64,000 bases of DNA from JAFDCJ01 sp964527835 (GCA_964527835.1 CAZGNV010000005.1:46654-110653), one strand, 5' to 3'. Counted from the first letter of the stretch, positions 1 to 8,545 are shown. Translations and numbers: made by a program. Notes: a model not told the origin generated them from the letters alone.

Positions 1-507
1 AGCGCAGAGCCGTCTGCCGGCTACTGGCTCAAACGCCTGCAAAATCCCTTTGCCGGTTCTGTTCCGACGGATGAACCGTTCACCCTGCTCGAGGTGCTGC
101 AGGTGGGCGAAGGGCCGGCATGGACGGACTGGCACGAGACGATCCTCACCCCCGGCTGGGGCTGGACGGGCGGAGGATTGTTCGCAATTGGGCCCCCCGA
201 TGATGGACAGCCTTTAACCGGCAGCACCGGCAGTTGTTTTCCATTCGGAACGGTGGCGCCCGGGGAGATTTCAGGAGCCAGCATTGACTTTGTCTTCGAC
301 CCGCTCGAACCCGGAACCTGGGTATTCATTTTAAAAGAGCTCGCCTGGCTGGGCGGGGATGCAGCATCGGCTTCTACATGCACGGTCGATATTGCCGAAT
401 CGCCGACGGTGCCCATTCCGACCACCGTCTGGCTGCTGGGCTCCGGGCTGATGGGGTTGCTTTATGTGAAGCGCAGGCATAAAGGCAACAAAGATCAATC
501 CAATTGA
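1..507 (+). CDS. PEP-CTERM-type sorted surface protein, C-terminal part
   Basis: The frame is open from base 1, so the N-terminus lies outside the window. The visible 168 residues are rich in Gly, Pro, Thr and Trp, as in an exported protein. The end carries a tripartite sorting tail: VPIPTTVWLLGSGL, a short hydrophobic helix, then the basic run VKRRHK. This is the arrangement of PEP-CTERM/exosortase substrates, where the Pro motif is recognised, the helix sits in the membrane and the tail is removed before export to the envelope or exopolymer. The motif reads VPIP rather than the classical PEP. No function can be given for the rest of the protein. The following gene is convergent. Confidence 0.7.
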   Translation, partial: SAEPSAGYWLKRLQNPFAGSVPTDEPFTLLEVLQVGEGPAWTDWHETILTPGWGWTGGGLFAIGPPDDGQPLTGSTGSCFPFGTVAPGEISGASIDFVFDPLEPGTWVFILKELAWLGGDAASASTCTVDIAESPTVPIPTTVWLLGSGLMGLLYVKRRHKGNKDQSN

Positions 508-595
508 AAACGCTGCTGCCAGAATAAAGCCGGACTGTATCGTATGAGGCAGATAAAAAAACTGGGAAGCTCCCTGCAGATTGCTGCGGACAGCT

Positions 596-1798
596 TCAGT
601 TGTTTTGGTTCACCGGATGCAGCAAATCCTGCAGCACCCCTTTGATGTTTGAAACCGTCACGCCTGGACTTTGGGGGTATGGCTCTAAAACCGGCGCCAC
701 GACCCAGGTATGGTCGGGCTGCAAAACAGCCAGGGTGTCGGCAAAGCCGCGGGATAGTCTTGGCGCCATGGAGGCCTTGAATTCAAAGGCCAGCCGCTGG
801 CGGCCGTGTTCAAGCACAAGGTCGATTTCCTCCCCGGACGATGTTCGGTAAAAGCTCGCCCGCCAAGCCGGCAGCGCGGACAGAATCTGCTCCATACACC
901 AGCCTTCCCAGGATGCTCCGGCAATGGGGTGTCCCAAAAGATCTTCCGTATTCTCTATTTCAAGCAGCGCATGCAAGATGCCCGTGTCGCGTACGTAAAC
1001 TTTCGGTGTTTTTACCAGCCGTTTTTTGATATTTGCCTTCAAGGGAGGCACCATCCGGACCATAAAGGTCTGCTCCATGATAGCCAGGTATTTGCGGATG
1101 GTCGGGTGTCTGACACCCAGGGCCTGGCCGAATTGGGAGGCGTTGAGGGTCTGGCCGTGATAATGGGCCAGCATGGTCCAGAAGCGCCTCATGGTGGTCG
1201 CCGGAACACGGAAACCGAACTGGGAAATGTCGCGTTCTAGAAAGGTGCGGATAAAATCCAGCCGCCAGTCAAAACTATGGGAATCCGATTTTGCTAAAAC
1301 AGCCTCTGGAAAACCGCCCCGGGTCCACAGGAACACAGGGTCCTCGTATTTGCGAGGGTCTTCATCAAGCAATTCATCATAGGTAAATGGCGCCAGCTCG
1401 ATAAAATGGATTCGCCCGGCAAGGGTCTCTGAGCTTTGCCGAATCAGATCCTGGGAGGCTGAACCCAGAATGAGGAATTTGCCGGGGCGGCGATCCTCAT
1501 CCACGGCAACCCGCAAAATGGGAAACAGTTCCGGCCCCATTTGAATTTCATCGATACAAATCAGCCGGTCCTGCTGGGTGTGGAAAAAAAACTCGGCATC
1601 TTCCAGCTTGCGCAGATCAGAGGGTTTTTCAAGGTCAAGATAAACGGTTTTCGGCCGGCCGGCGACAACATGTCGTGCCAAGGTGGATTTTCCGCACTGG
1701 CGCGGCCCCAGCAATGCCGTCACGGGAAAAGAGTTCAGTGACTCCCGCAGGTTGCGCTCCAGCCGGCGTTTTATATATCTTTGTAATTTGTAAGCCAT
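596..1798 (-). CDS. AAA+ ATPase with DUF4143 domain
   Basis: A roughly 400-residue protein of the AAA_14/DUF4143 type. The N-terminal half is a P-loop ATPase with Walker A GPRQCGKST and a Walker B-like LICIDEIQ. It continues through an arginine-rich segment, and the C-terminal half (DUF4143) ends in a nuclease-fold-like part with SGEEIDLVLEHG and FEFKAS. These proteins are common in accessory regions of bacteria and archaea; their role is not established. I chose the ATG at 1798 because the longer frame would need a TTG inside a palindrome at 1824-1838. No Shine-Dalgarno sequence is visible. A second family member lies at 2771 and a broken third at 45224. Confidence 0.85.
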   Translation of the reverse strand: MAYKLQRYIKRRLERNLRESLNSFPVTALLGPRQCGKSTLARHVVAGRPKTVYLDLEKPSDLRKLEDAEFFFHTQQDRLICIDEIQMGPELFPILRVAVDEDRRPGKFLILGSASQDLIRQSSETLAGRIHFIELAPFTYDELLDEDPRKYEDPVFLWTRGGFPEAVLAKSDSHSFDWRLDFIRTFLERDISQFGFRVPATTMRRFWTMLAHYHGQTLNASQFGQALGVRHPTIRKYLAIMEQTFMVRMVPPLKANIKKRLVKTPKVYVRDTGILHALLEIENTEDLLGHPIAGASWEGWCMEQILSALPAWRASFYRTSSGEEIDLVLEHGRQRLAFEFKASMAPRLSRGFADTLAVLQPDHTWVVAPVLEPYPQSPGVTVSNIKGVLQDLLHPVNQNN

Positions 1799-1803
1799 AG
1801 TTT

Positions 1804-1838
1804 CATATTTACAAAGATAAATTAAAGTTGTCAACTTT
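1804..1838 (-). promoter_or_regulatory. possible promoter with operator-like palindrome
   Basis: On the minus strand TTGACA (1829-1834) is followed after 17 bases by TAAATA, a weak -10 box. The -35 sits inside the palindrome AAAGTTG-T-CAACTTT (1824-1838). The predicted start of transcription falls close to the ATG at 1798, so the mRNA would have almost no leader. The palindrome could be an operator, which is inference. Confidence 0.35.
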
Positions 1839-2085
1839 TAATTCTTTATTTTGGACTTCACTCATTTTTTTTCGAAGCCGAAGTCGAGCAGGTGGCGGTA
1901 TGAAACCAGGCCTTCGGTTTGAGGCCTGGAGCATGGCCCTCCAGTGATTGTCATGGCAGATCAAATCCATTGAAAGCACTGCTGCTGCAGGGGCAGGTGC
2001 GGGAGGTGCGTTCAGAATCCTTGTTGCGATGCAGCAGGATGATTCCGTGTTCGATTGCAAGCTTATGATGTTGCCGGGAAAATGG

Positions 2086-2352
2086 CTACTGCCTGGATAT
2101 ACCGGCTTTTTCCTGCTGGACTCTTTCATGCAACCATATCTTGATTAAGGCTGCGCGGTCGACACCGATGCGCTGCCGGATCCGGTCAATATCCTGCACC
2201 AGTTCTTCGGCGACATCAAGGGTGATACGCACCTTCTTGCCGTGGCGGATAACCGTCGCTTTGGTTATGTCCACAAGGTCGTGGACATCTTCACCTTCGT
2301 CAAAGCGACGATCAAATTCCTCAGCGCTTTTCGCAAACTTATTTGTTTTCAT
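2086..2352 (-). CDS. BrnA/CopG-type antitoxin
   Basis: An 88-residue protein with an acidic N-terminus and a C-terminal ribbon-helix-helix-like part, VRITLDVAEELVQDIDRIR followed by GVDRAALIKIWLHER. In BrnA and other CopG-type antitoxins this fold binds DNA and represses the operon while the rest of the protein neutralises the toxin. The gene begins 14 bases inside the end of the BrnT-like toxin gene, the toxin-first order typical of brnTA. The assignment rests on the neighbour and the RHH pattern. Confidence 0.75.
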   Translation of the reverse strand: MKTNKFAKSAEEFDRRFDEGEDVHDLVDITKATVIRHGKKVRITLDVAEELVQDIDRIRQRIGVDRAALIKIWLHERVQQEKAGISRQ

Positions 2353-2602
2353 ATAACGTTGTTTCCTTTTTTCTTGCTCGCCTCACCGATATTATCCGAA
2401 TGGTCTCAGTCCGTCGGGTAAAAATTGCCGTCCAAAGCTTTTCTCCGATTTTGCCGATCAGAACACTTCTGTTTTCACCCGGAAAATTCGTTTGAATTTC
2501 GATTCGGTTTTGATCGTTCCATAATGCGGTAGCGGTATTGAAATCAATCCCGTGCTTTGATTTGTTTGCCCGATTCCTCTTTTCATGCCATTCAAATTCC
2601 AT
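2339..2602 (-). CDS. BrnT-family toxin (putative ribonuclease)
   Basis: An 87-residue protein with the BrnT layout: MEFEWHEKRNRANKSKHGI near the start, the central FTRRTETIRIISVRRARKKE, and a short tail. BrnT proteins are RelE-fold ribonucleases that cut mRNA and are held in a complex by BrnA. The conserved KH..F segment and the IRIISVRRA strand are visible. No Shine-Dalgarno sequence precedes the ATG; a TATAAT lies only 10 bases upstream, so the transcript may be leaderless. It overlaps the antitoxin gene by 14 bases and is probably translationally coupled to it. Confidence 0.8.
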   Translation of the reverse strand: MEFEWHEKRNRANKSKHGIDFNTATALWNDQNRIEIQTNFPGENRSVLIGKIGEKLWTAIFTRRTETIRIISVRRARKKETTLYENK

Positions 2603-2603
2603 C

Positions 2604-2629
2604 GTATAAATATTATAGTGATTTTATAC
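2604..2629 (-). promoter_or_regulatory. brnTA promoter and putative operator
   Basis: A perfect inverted repeat, GTATAAA (2604-2610) and TTTATAC (2623-2629), spans a consensus TATAAT on the minus strand (2612-2617) just upstream of the toxin start. BrnA-type antitoxins repress their own promoter, so this is the natural autoregulatory site. The assignment is inferred from position and symmetry. Confidence 0.45.
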
Positions 2630-2676
2630 TAGAATGCAACAAAATTAACCCAAACTATCTTTTTAATTGAAATTCG

Positions 2677-2709
2677 TTGACAAAAAGTCAGCTGCAATAT
2701 AGATATATA
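2677..2709 (+). promoter_or_regulatory. possible promoter for the DUF4143 ATPase gene
   Basis: A perfect TTGACA (2677-2682) is followed by AT-rich sequence (TAGATA at 17 bases, TATATA at 21 bases) ahead of the gene starting at 2771. The -10 box is weak, so the exact start of transcription is uncertain. Confidence 0.35.
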
Positions 2710-2770
2710 GTATCATATTGCCATTATATATGGAATTTATGGCATTATGAATCTAAAAAAGGGGGTGTTT

Positions 2771-4153
2771 ATGGCACTAACCGATCTTATTTTTGATATG
2801 AACCCCTGGTGGCGAGACAGCCAAGCAATTGACCAGGACAGACATATCCGAGTCTTTGAGGCCTCCCACATCAAATGGCTCCCCCCCCTGCTCAAGATCT
2901 CTCTGACCGAAGATGCGCTTCATATCATTAAAGGACCCAGGCAGGTGGGCAAGACGACCCTGCTTAAGCTTTTCATCAGAAATCTGCTGGCCGACAGAAA
3001 GGTTGCCGCGAAAGACATTCTTTTTCTTTCCCTGGATGCCGCCCGAACCGTAGATGAAGTGCTGGAGACAATCCTTTATTATTTTAAGACCGTCAGAACC
3101 TCAAACCGAAGATACCTTTTCCTGGATGAGGCCTCCTTCCATCCGCAGTGGCCGCAGGCAATAAAGGTCCTTGTCGATATGGGGTTTGACGAAAATGCGA
3201 CGTTTGTTGTCACCGGATCTTCGGCCCTTGATCTGAAAAAAAGCTCCGAAAAACTTCCTGGCAGGCGCGGCAAAGGGCGAGACTTTGTGCTGCTGCCGCT
3301 GTCTTTTGGTCAATTTCTGGGCATTGTCTATCCGCAAATACAACTCGCCGCGGTTGATTCGATCTGCGAATTTTCACAAAAAACCCCTGAGGATTTTTTT
3401 GATTTGCAAATGTATAAAACCGAACTGGACGGGGCCCTGCTGACTTATCTTCAAACCGGCGGCTTTCCGGCCTGGATTGACGCCCACCTCAAGGCAGAGC
3501 CTGATGAACCCCTGCTGCTGACTTTCCGGGCGATCATTGAGGGGGATATGGCCCGCTTGAGAAAAAACACCTCCCATCTGATGCATCTGGCCCTTCCTCT
3601 CTTAAAGCACATTGGCAACCCGGTTGATTGGAAAAAGCTTGCCGATGAAACCGGCATGGGATCCCACCACACCGCGCACGATTACGTCAGGATATTGGCC
3701 GATTCTTATAGGCTCTATTTTCTTCAAGCGCTGGATACCAATAAAAATCTGCCGAAATTACGAAAAGGCAAAAAGATTTATCCCTTTGACCCGGTCATCA
3801 GCAAGGTATTAATTGATTATCATCCGTATTTACATATTGAAAACCCTGCGCTGATTGAAGCGGTTGTGGGCAGTCATCTATTGCGGAAAAGTCGCTTCGT
3901 GCATGCCGGCCTGTCTTCGGTTTCCGATCTCTTTTACTGGCAGAGCAAAGCCGGCAAAGAGGTTGATTTTGTACTTCTGGAGCAAAAGGGGCCGCAGCCT
4001 GTTGAAGTAAAATATCAGAATCGGGTCACGCTAAGGGACAGCATCACCATGGTAAGACATTTTAACCACGGTCTGCTGCTCTCTAAAAAAGATTTTGAAA
4101 TCGGAGCCAATGCCATCATGCTGCCGGTTTCCTGGTTTTTGGCCCTCATCTGA
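2771..4153 (+). CDS. AAA+ ATPase with DUF4143 domain
   Basis: A second AAA_14/DUF4143 protein, about 460 residues and only distantly similar to the one at 596-1798. Visible motifs are Walker A GPRQVGKTT, a Walker B-like RRYLFLDEAS, the sensor-like FVVTGSSALDL and, near the end, the nuclease-like GKEVDFVLLEQKG followed by VEVKY. The ATG at 2771 is preferred over the one at 2747 because GGGGGTG stands a few bases in front of it. The cellular role of the family is unknown. The divergent brnTA pair next to it suggests an accessory, horizontally mobile neighbourhood. Confidence 0.85.
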   Translation: MALTDLIFDMNPWWRDSQAIDQDRHIRVFEASHIKWLPPLLKISLTEDALHIIKGPRQVGKTTLLKLFIRNLLADRKVAAKDILFLSLDAARTVDEVLETILYYFKTVRTSNRRYLFLDEASFHPQWPQAIKVLVDMGFDENATFVVTGSSALDLKKSSEKLPGRRGKGRDFVLLPLSFGQFLGIVYPQIQLAAVDSICEFSQKTPEDFFDLQMYKTELDGALLTYLQTGGFPAWIDAHLKAEPDEPLLLTFRAIIEGDMARLRKNTSHLMHLALPLLKHIGNPVDWKKLADETGMGSHHTAHDYVRILADSYRLYFLQALDTNKNLPKLRKGKKIYPFDPVISKVLIDYHPYLHIENPALIEAVVGSHLLRKSRFVHAGLSSVSDLFYWQSKAGKEVDFVLLEQKGPQPVEVKYQNRVTLRDSITMVRHFNHGLLLSKKDFEIGANAIMLPVSWFLALI

Positions 4154-4166
4154 TCCGGTATTCAAT

Positions 4167-4514
4167 CTAAAACAACCCCCTGGCCGCCACCACCAGCAGC
4201 GCTGCAAATGTCCCAACCCCCGGCCGCGCCATCTGCCCGCGCAGCTCTCCGACCCGCACCTCGAAGCTGAAGATCTTGACCGCCAGAAAGCCCATGTGAA
4301 AGCTCTGGATCGTGGGGTCCGGCAAATTGGGCACCACCAGGGCAATGACCAGGATCAAAAAATCCATGGGTGTGGCCTTGAATCCCTTCCGGCGCCGGAT
4401 GAACTTCAGGGTCAGCAAAAATTCAATCCCCTTGCGGGCGGCGGTGTGAAACCGGGCATTCAGTTTGAGACCTGAGGCAAAACCCGTTGACAGGCCCGGT
4501 TGGCTGTCGTACAT
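4167..4514 (-). pseudogene. probable C-terminal remnant of a WecA/MraY-type glycosyltransferase
   Basis: A 115-codon frame with two hydrophobic segments, MDFLILVIALVVPNL and GTFAALLVVAARG, separated by a short charged stretch. From memory the pattern TPMDFLILVIALVVPNLPDP resembles the C-terminal membrane part of undecaprenyl-phosphate GlcNAc-1-phosphate transferases of deltaproteobacteria. The catalytic cytoplasmic loops are absent and no ribosome site precedes the ATG, so I read it as the tail of a decayed gene. It could also be a small membrane protein of unknown function. Confidence 0.4.
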
Positions 4515-4642
4515 CTAAAGGCCTGAATTCATATCAAACACCTGCTTTTGTCATTGCAATACCGGCGCACGCCTGATGGGGTTTGCGGCCCCCCTGTCCG
4601 GCGGGCGCATCTGCGCAGCAAAGCGGATGGGTTTTATTTCAT

Positions 4643-5437
4643 ATGAGTGCGTTGGGTTCTTTTTTGCGTTCCACCGCGATGGACATCCTGAAGTTTGTGG
4701 TGCTCATCGCCGCACTGATCTGGTTTCTGATCCACAGCGGCGACCGGCTGGGCTACAACTGGCAGTGGTACCAGGTGCCCCGCTACCTCTTTACCTTTGA
4801 AAATTCCAAATTCGTCGCCGGGCCGCTGCTCGAAGGGCTGATGGTGACGGTGCAGATCACCGCCATCAGCCTGGTGCTCTGCTTTGTGGTGGGCCTGGTG
4901 ACCGCCCTGCTGCGGCTGTCGCATTCCGTGCTGGGCAAGGCCCTGGCCCGGGGATACCTGGAGCTGATCCGCAACACCCCGCTTTTGGTGCAGTTGTTCT
5001 TCATCTATTTCGTTGTCGCGCCGATCCTGGACATCAGCCGTTTTGCCTCGGCCATTCTGGCGTTGAGCCTCTTCGAAGGCGCCTATGCCTCGGAGATGCT
5101 GCGCGCGGGCATCGTTTCGATCCATGTCGGCCAGTGGGAAGCGGCTTACAGCCTGGGGCTGAGCACCTACGACACCTACCGCTGGATCATTTTGCCCCAG
5201 GCCCTGCGCCGGGTCCTGCCGCCGTTGACCAGCCAGGCGATCTCACTGATCAAGGACTCGGCCCTGGTGAGCACCATCGCGGTCTACGATTTGACTATGC
5301 AGGGCAGCGTGATCGTATCGGAAACATTTCTGACCTTTGAAATCTGGTTTACCGTCGCGGCGGTCTATCTTTTGATCACCGTCAGCCTGTCTTTGGTGGT
5401 CGGAATCATGGAAAGCCGCTTCAAGGTCCTGAGCTAG
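4643..5437 (+). CDS. polar amino-acid ABC transporter permease
   Basis: An inner-membrane permease of the HisM/GlnP family that, with the genes at 5461 and 6245, would form an importer for polar amino acids. It has an N-terminal membrane helix, then NWQWYQVPRYLFTF as in AapQ/AapM- and GltK-like permeases, then the conserved core. The EAA loop that contacts the ATPase is visible as GQWEAAYSLGLSTYDTYRWI with a following ILPQALRR. I start at 4643 because the longer frame from 4583 adds a non-conserved leader. The gap to the ATPase gene is 23 bases. No periplasmic binding protein gene is adjacent; an orphan one lies at 49843-50766, though nothing shows they work together. Confidence 0.93.
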   Translation: MSALGSFLRSTAMDILKFVVLIAALIWFLIHSGDRLGYNWQWYQVPRYLFTFENSKFVAGPLLEGLMVTVQITAISLVLCFVVGLVTALLRLSHSVLGKALARGYLELIRNTPLLVQLFFIYFVVAPILDISRFASAILALSLFEGAYASEMLRAGIVSIHVGQWEAAYSLGLSTYDTYRWIILPQALRRVLPPLTSQAISLIKDSALVSTIAVYDLTMQGSVIVSETFLTFEIWFTVAAVYLLITVSLSLVVGIMESRFKVLS

Positions 5438-5460
5438 GACGGGCCGGGAGAACATTTGAG

Positions 5461-6210
5461 ATGGCCTCAGCAGACGAAGACTACATCATCCGGGTGGATA
5501 ACATCAACAAGACCTTTGCCAACGGGGTGCAGGCCCTGCATGATTTTTCCACCCGCATCCGCCGCCAGGAAGTGGTGGTCATGATCGGACCATCGGGTTC
5601 GGGAAAATCGACCTTTTTGCGCTGCCTCAACGGTCTTGAAGACATCGACAGCGGATCGATCGTCATCGACGGCATCCCGCTGGACGACAACTACAAAAAC
5701 CGCCTGGAAATCCGCAAGGAAGTCGGCATGGTGTTTCAGTCCTTCAACCTGTTTCCCCACATGACGGTGCTGGAAAACATCAACCTGGCCCAGCGGCTGG
5801 TGCGCAAAAAATCAAAGCGCGAGGCGTTGGAGACCACCCTGAGCCTGCTGGACAAGGTCGGCATCCGGGAGAAGGCCGACAGCTATCCCGCCCAGCTGTC
5901 CGGCGGGCAGCAGCAGCGGGTGGCCATTGCGCGGGCCCTGGCGATGATGCCCAAGGTGATGCTCTTTGATGAGGCCACCAGCGCCCTGGACCCGGAGATG
6001 ATCGGCGAGGTGCTCGATGTCATGAAAACCCTGGCCCGGGAGGGAATGACCATGGTCATTGTGACCCATGAAATGGGATTTGCCCGGGAGGTGAGCAACC
6101 GGGTGATTTTCATCGAAGACGGCCGCATCATCGAGGAGGGCACGGCCGAGCATTTTTTTAACAACCCTGAAGAGGAGCGGACCAAGCTGTTCCTGAGCCA
6201 GATTCTGTGA
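5461..6210 (+). CDS. polar amino-acid ABC transporter ATP-binding protein
   Basis: A 249-residue GlnQ/HisP-type ATPase that drives import through the flanking permeases. It shows Walker A GPSGSGKST, the Q-loop VFQSFNLFPHMTVLENI, the signature LSGGQQQRVAIARAL, Walker B VMLFDEATSALDPE and the switch histidine in IVTHEMGFA. Length and motifs are normal for the family. The gene lies between the two permease genes in the order permease-ATPase-permease, clearly one transcription unit. Confidence 0.96.
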   Translation: MASADEDYIIRVDNINKTFANGVQALHDFSTRIRRQEVVVMIGPSGSGKSTFLRCLNGLEDIDSGSIVIDGIPLDDNYKNRLEIRKEVGMVFQSFNLFPHMTVLENINLAQRLVRKKSKREALETTLSLLDKVGIREKADSYPAQLSGGQQQRVAIARALAMMPKVMLFDEATSALDPEMIGEVLDVMKTLAREGMTMVIVTHEMGFAREVSNRVIFIEDGRIIEEGTAEHFFNNPEEERTKLFLSQIL

Positions 6211-6244
6211 TCCGCCCCCCGATGGGCGGCAGGCAATAGATCCC

Positions 6245-7141
6245 ATGCGCTTGAGAGGCAAAAAAAAGGCGAAAATAACCCGGCTCGACGTTGTGCTGGC
6301 CGTGCTGCTGCTGGCAGCCGCCGTCTACCTGGCCTACCGCATCCGGGTGGGGTTGAATTACCGCTGGAACTGGGCGGCCATCCCCCAGTACCTCTTTCGC
6401 CATGACGCCGCCACGGGCCGCTGGGTGCCCAACCTGCTCATGGAAGGGCTTTTCACCACCATCCGGCTCAGCATCTGGGCCACCGTGATGGCCACCCTCA
6501 TCGGCACGGTAATGGGGTTTTTCCGCATCAGCCCCAGCCTGTTCAAGCGCCTGGTGGGCCGCACCTATGTCGAGCTGATCCGCAACACCCCGCCGCTGGT
6601 GCTGATCTTCATCTTCTATTTTTTCGTCAGCGGGCAGATCATGCCCATCCTGGGAGTCGACGATTTCATCCGCGGGCTTTCCCCCGCCGCCGGGCAGGTG
6701 CTGTCGCTTGTGGCCGCCAAACCCGCCCTGTTCACGGCTTTTTTATCGGCCCTGATCACCCTGGCGCTTTTTGAAGGCTCTTTTATCACCGAGATCGTGC
6801 GCGCCGGCATCCAGTCCATCGAAAAAGGCCAGTGGGAGGCCTCCTACGCCCTGGGGCTGTCCTGGTGGCAGCAGATGCGCCACGTGATCCTGCCCCAGGC
6901 CGTCCAGCGCATCCTGCCCCCGCTGGCCGGGCAGTTCATCTCCACCATCAAGGATTCGGCCATCGTTTCGGTGATCTCGATCCAGGAGCTGACCTTTCAG
7001 GGGCTGGAGCTGATGTCGGCCACCTACCTGACCTTTGAATGCTGGATCACCATCACGGTTTTATACCTGGTGCTGGCCCTGAGCCTGTCGCTGGCGGTCG
7101 AGCGCATTGAAATTTACATGCACCGCCACCAGGCGGGATGA
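6245..7141 (+). CDS. polar amino-acid ABC transporter permease
   Basis: Second permease of the importer, 298 residues, paralogous to the protein at 4643-5437. It has a basic N-terminus, one leading membrane helix, the NYRWNWAAIPQYLFR segment, then the permease core. Its EAA loop reads KGQWEASYALGLSWWQQMR followed by ILPQAVQRILPP. An insertion relative to the first permease lies around GVDDFIRGLSPAAGQ, resembling the longer AapM/GltJ-type subunit. Two different permeases imply a heterodimeric membrane channel. The next gene is convergent and ends 9 bases away. Confidence 0.94.
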   Translation: MRLRGKKKAKITRLDVVLAVLLLAAAVYLAYRIRVGLNYRWNWAAIPQYLFRHDAATGRWVPNLLMEGLFTTIRLSIWATVMATLIGTVMGFFRISPSLFKRLVGRTYVELIRNTPPLVLIFIFYFFVSGQIMPILGVDDFIRGLSPAAGQVLSLVAAKPALFTAFLSALITLALFEGSFITEIVRAGIQSIEKGQWEASYALGLSWWQQMRHVILPQAVQRILPPLAGQFISTIKDSAIVSVISIQELTFQGLELMSATYLTFECWITITVLYLVLALSLSLAVERIEIYMHRHQAG

Positions 7142-7149
7142 ACACGGCC

Positions 7150-7653
7150 CTAGTCCAGCACGTGTTTGACCAGGTGCCCCAGTTCGGGAAAAACCAGCTC
7201 GCCGCAGGCCAGCTGGCAGGCCTTGAGGCTGCCGGGCATGCAGACCACCACGGTGCCCGCGATGACACCGGCCGTGGCCCGGGATAAAAAGGCGGCCGAT
7301 CCGATCTGGGCAAAGCTCAAGCTGGCAAACAGCGCCCCGAAGGCCGTCAGCTCCTTGGCAAACAGGGGCTTGAGCGCTTCGATGGTCACATCCCTGGGGG
7401 TGATGCCGGTGCCGCCCGACACCAGGATCACCCGGGGGCGGTGATCTTCGATGATGCGCTTAACCGTGCCGGCAATGAGCGTCGCGTCGTCGGTGACGAC
7501 CTGGTGGCAGACGACTTGGTGGCCGCGCTGCTCGAGCTGGTCGCTGATCCAGTTGCCGCTGGCGTCATCGGCCAGGGCCCGGGTGGTGGACACCGTCAGG
7601 ATGCCCACCCGCACCGCTTGGGGTGCCTGTTTTTTGTGTTCTGCAGTGCCCAT
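7150..7653 (-). CDS. moaB: molybdenum cofactor biosynthesis protein MoaB/Mog
   Basis: A 167-residue member of the MoaB/MogA family, which adenylates molybdopterin before molybdate insertion. The signature LVSGGTGITPRDVTIEAL and the later CMPGSLKACQLACG loop are clear. I start at 7653 because AAGGA stands five bases in front of that ATG. A second ATG at 7659 would overlap the ribosome site, and the longer frame up to 7761 has no support. It diverges from mobA, moaE-like and moaC, so the cluster supplies cofactor for enzymes such as the formate dehydrogenase at 46425-48479. Confidence 0.93.
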   Translation of the reverse strand: MGTAEHKKQAPQAVRVGILTVSTTRALADDASGNWISDQLEQRGHQVVCHQVVTDDATLIAGTVKRIIEDHRPRVILVSGGTGITPRDVTIEALKPLFAKELTAFGALFASLSFAQIGSAAFLSRATAGVIAGTVVVCMPGSLKACQLACGELVFPELGHLVKHVLD

Positions 7654-7909
7654 AATCATCCTTGATGAACCCGTAAAAAATCGATTTTCCCGCTTCACAA
7701 GCCTTTGCGGGAGCTGTTCACTTTCCTGTATACCATTTTGGCGATCAAGATCAACCTGCATTCGTGCCGGCCCCGGGGGGTTTTCCCGGGCGGGTGCAAG
7801 AAACCGGTGCTGGATTTGCCTTGATTTTAAAAGTGAATTTTCCTATGTTAAATATTTAGCTTTGTGCGAGTCTCTTTTTGTCCACCCAGAATAACAAACT
7901 GAATTTAAA
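7654..7909. other. intergenic region between divergent moaB and mobA
   Basis: 256 bases without a gene. It holds a GC-rich hairpin at about 7769-7791 (GCCCCGGG, G/T-rich loop, CCCGGGC) and a weaker one near 7689-7710 (CCCGC...GCGGG). I compared it by eye with the molybdenum-cofactor riboswitch and could not match the consensus. Promoters for both genes should lie here but none is convincing. Confidence 0.3.
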
Positions 7910-8512
7910 ATGACATTTCCCTGCACCGGCGTGATCCTCTCCGGGGGGCTGAACACCCGTTTCAACGGCCGCAACAAGGCCCTGGCGCGCATCGGCGGCC
8001 GGCGCATCCTGGACCGCCTGTATGACGTTTTTGCGGACCTGTTTGATGAAATCATCCTGGTGACCAACGATCCGCTGCAGTTTCTCGAATGGGACCTGAC
8101 CGTCGTCACCGACCTTTTCGCCTTGCGAAGCTCGCTGACGGGAATCCATGCCGGACTTTTTTACATGCCGCATGACTTTGGTTTTTTTTGTGCCTGTGAC
8201 ACGCCTTTTCTGGAAAAAGAGCTGGTGAAAATGCTGCTGGAACAGATGGACCCCCACACCGACATCGTGATGCCCAAGACCGCCGCCGGATTTGAACCCC
8301 TGTGCGCCGTCTATTCGAAACGCTGCCTGCCGGCTGCCCAGCAGCACCTTGAAGAAAAAAAACTGAAGATTCAGTGGGCCTTTCGCTCCTGCCGGACGAA
8401 AAACATCCCCGAAGAGATGCTGCGCACCAAAGACGCGGACCTGCGCTCGTTTTTCAACATCAACACCGCCGAGGACCTGGCGCGGGCCGAAGAAATGATA
8501 ACGAATAGGTGA
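7910..8512 (+). CDS. mobA: molybdenum cofactor guanylyltransferase MobA
   Basis: A 200-residue nucleotidyltransferase that links GMP to molybdopterin to give the guanine dinucleotide cofactor used by DMSO-reductase-family enzymes. The N-terminal GVILSGGLNTRFNGRNKALA is the LxGGxSxRxGxxKA nucleotide-binding motif, with Asn in place of the usual Ser/Arg-type residues. CACDTPFL is the metal-binding DxP segment. FEPLCAVYSKRCL and FFNINTAEDLARAE complete the family pattern. The ribosome site is poor. It is followed closely by the moaE-like and moaC genes. Confidence 0.9.
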   Translation: MTFPCTGVILSGGLNTRFNGRNKALARIGGRRILDRLYDVFADLFDEIILVTNDPLQFLEWDLTVVTDLFALRSSLTGIHAGLFYMPHDFGFFCACDTPFLEKELVKMLLEQMDPHTDIVMPKTAAGFEPLCAVYSKRCLPAAQQHLEEKKLKIQWAFRSCRTKNIPEEMLRTKDADLRSFFNINTAEDLARAEEMITNR

Positions 8513-8545
8513 TGGGTAATGGGGGATAGGAAAAAGGGGATTCAC

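Noticed and set aside
1809..2148. Overlapping frames of 66-106 codons on both strands
   Set aside because: No domain, no ribosome site and low-complexity Ala/Pro content; treated as non-coding.
7654..7909. Molybdenum-cofactor riboswitch upstream of moaB or mobA
   Set aside because: GC-rich hairpins exist but the conserved motif elements could not be found by eye.
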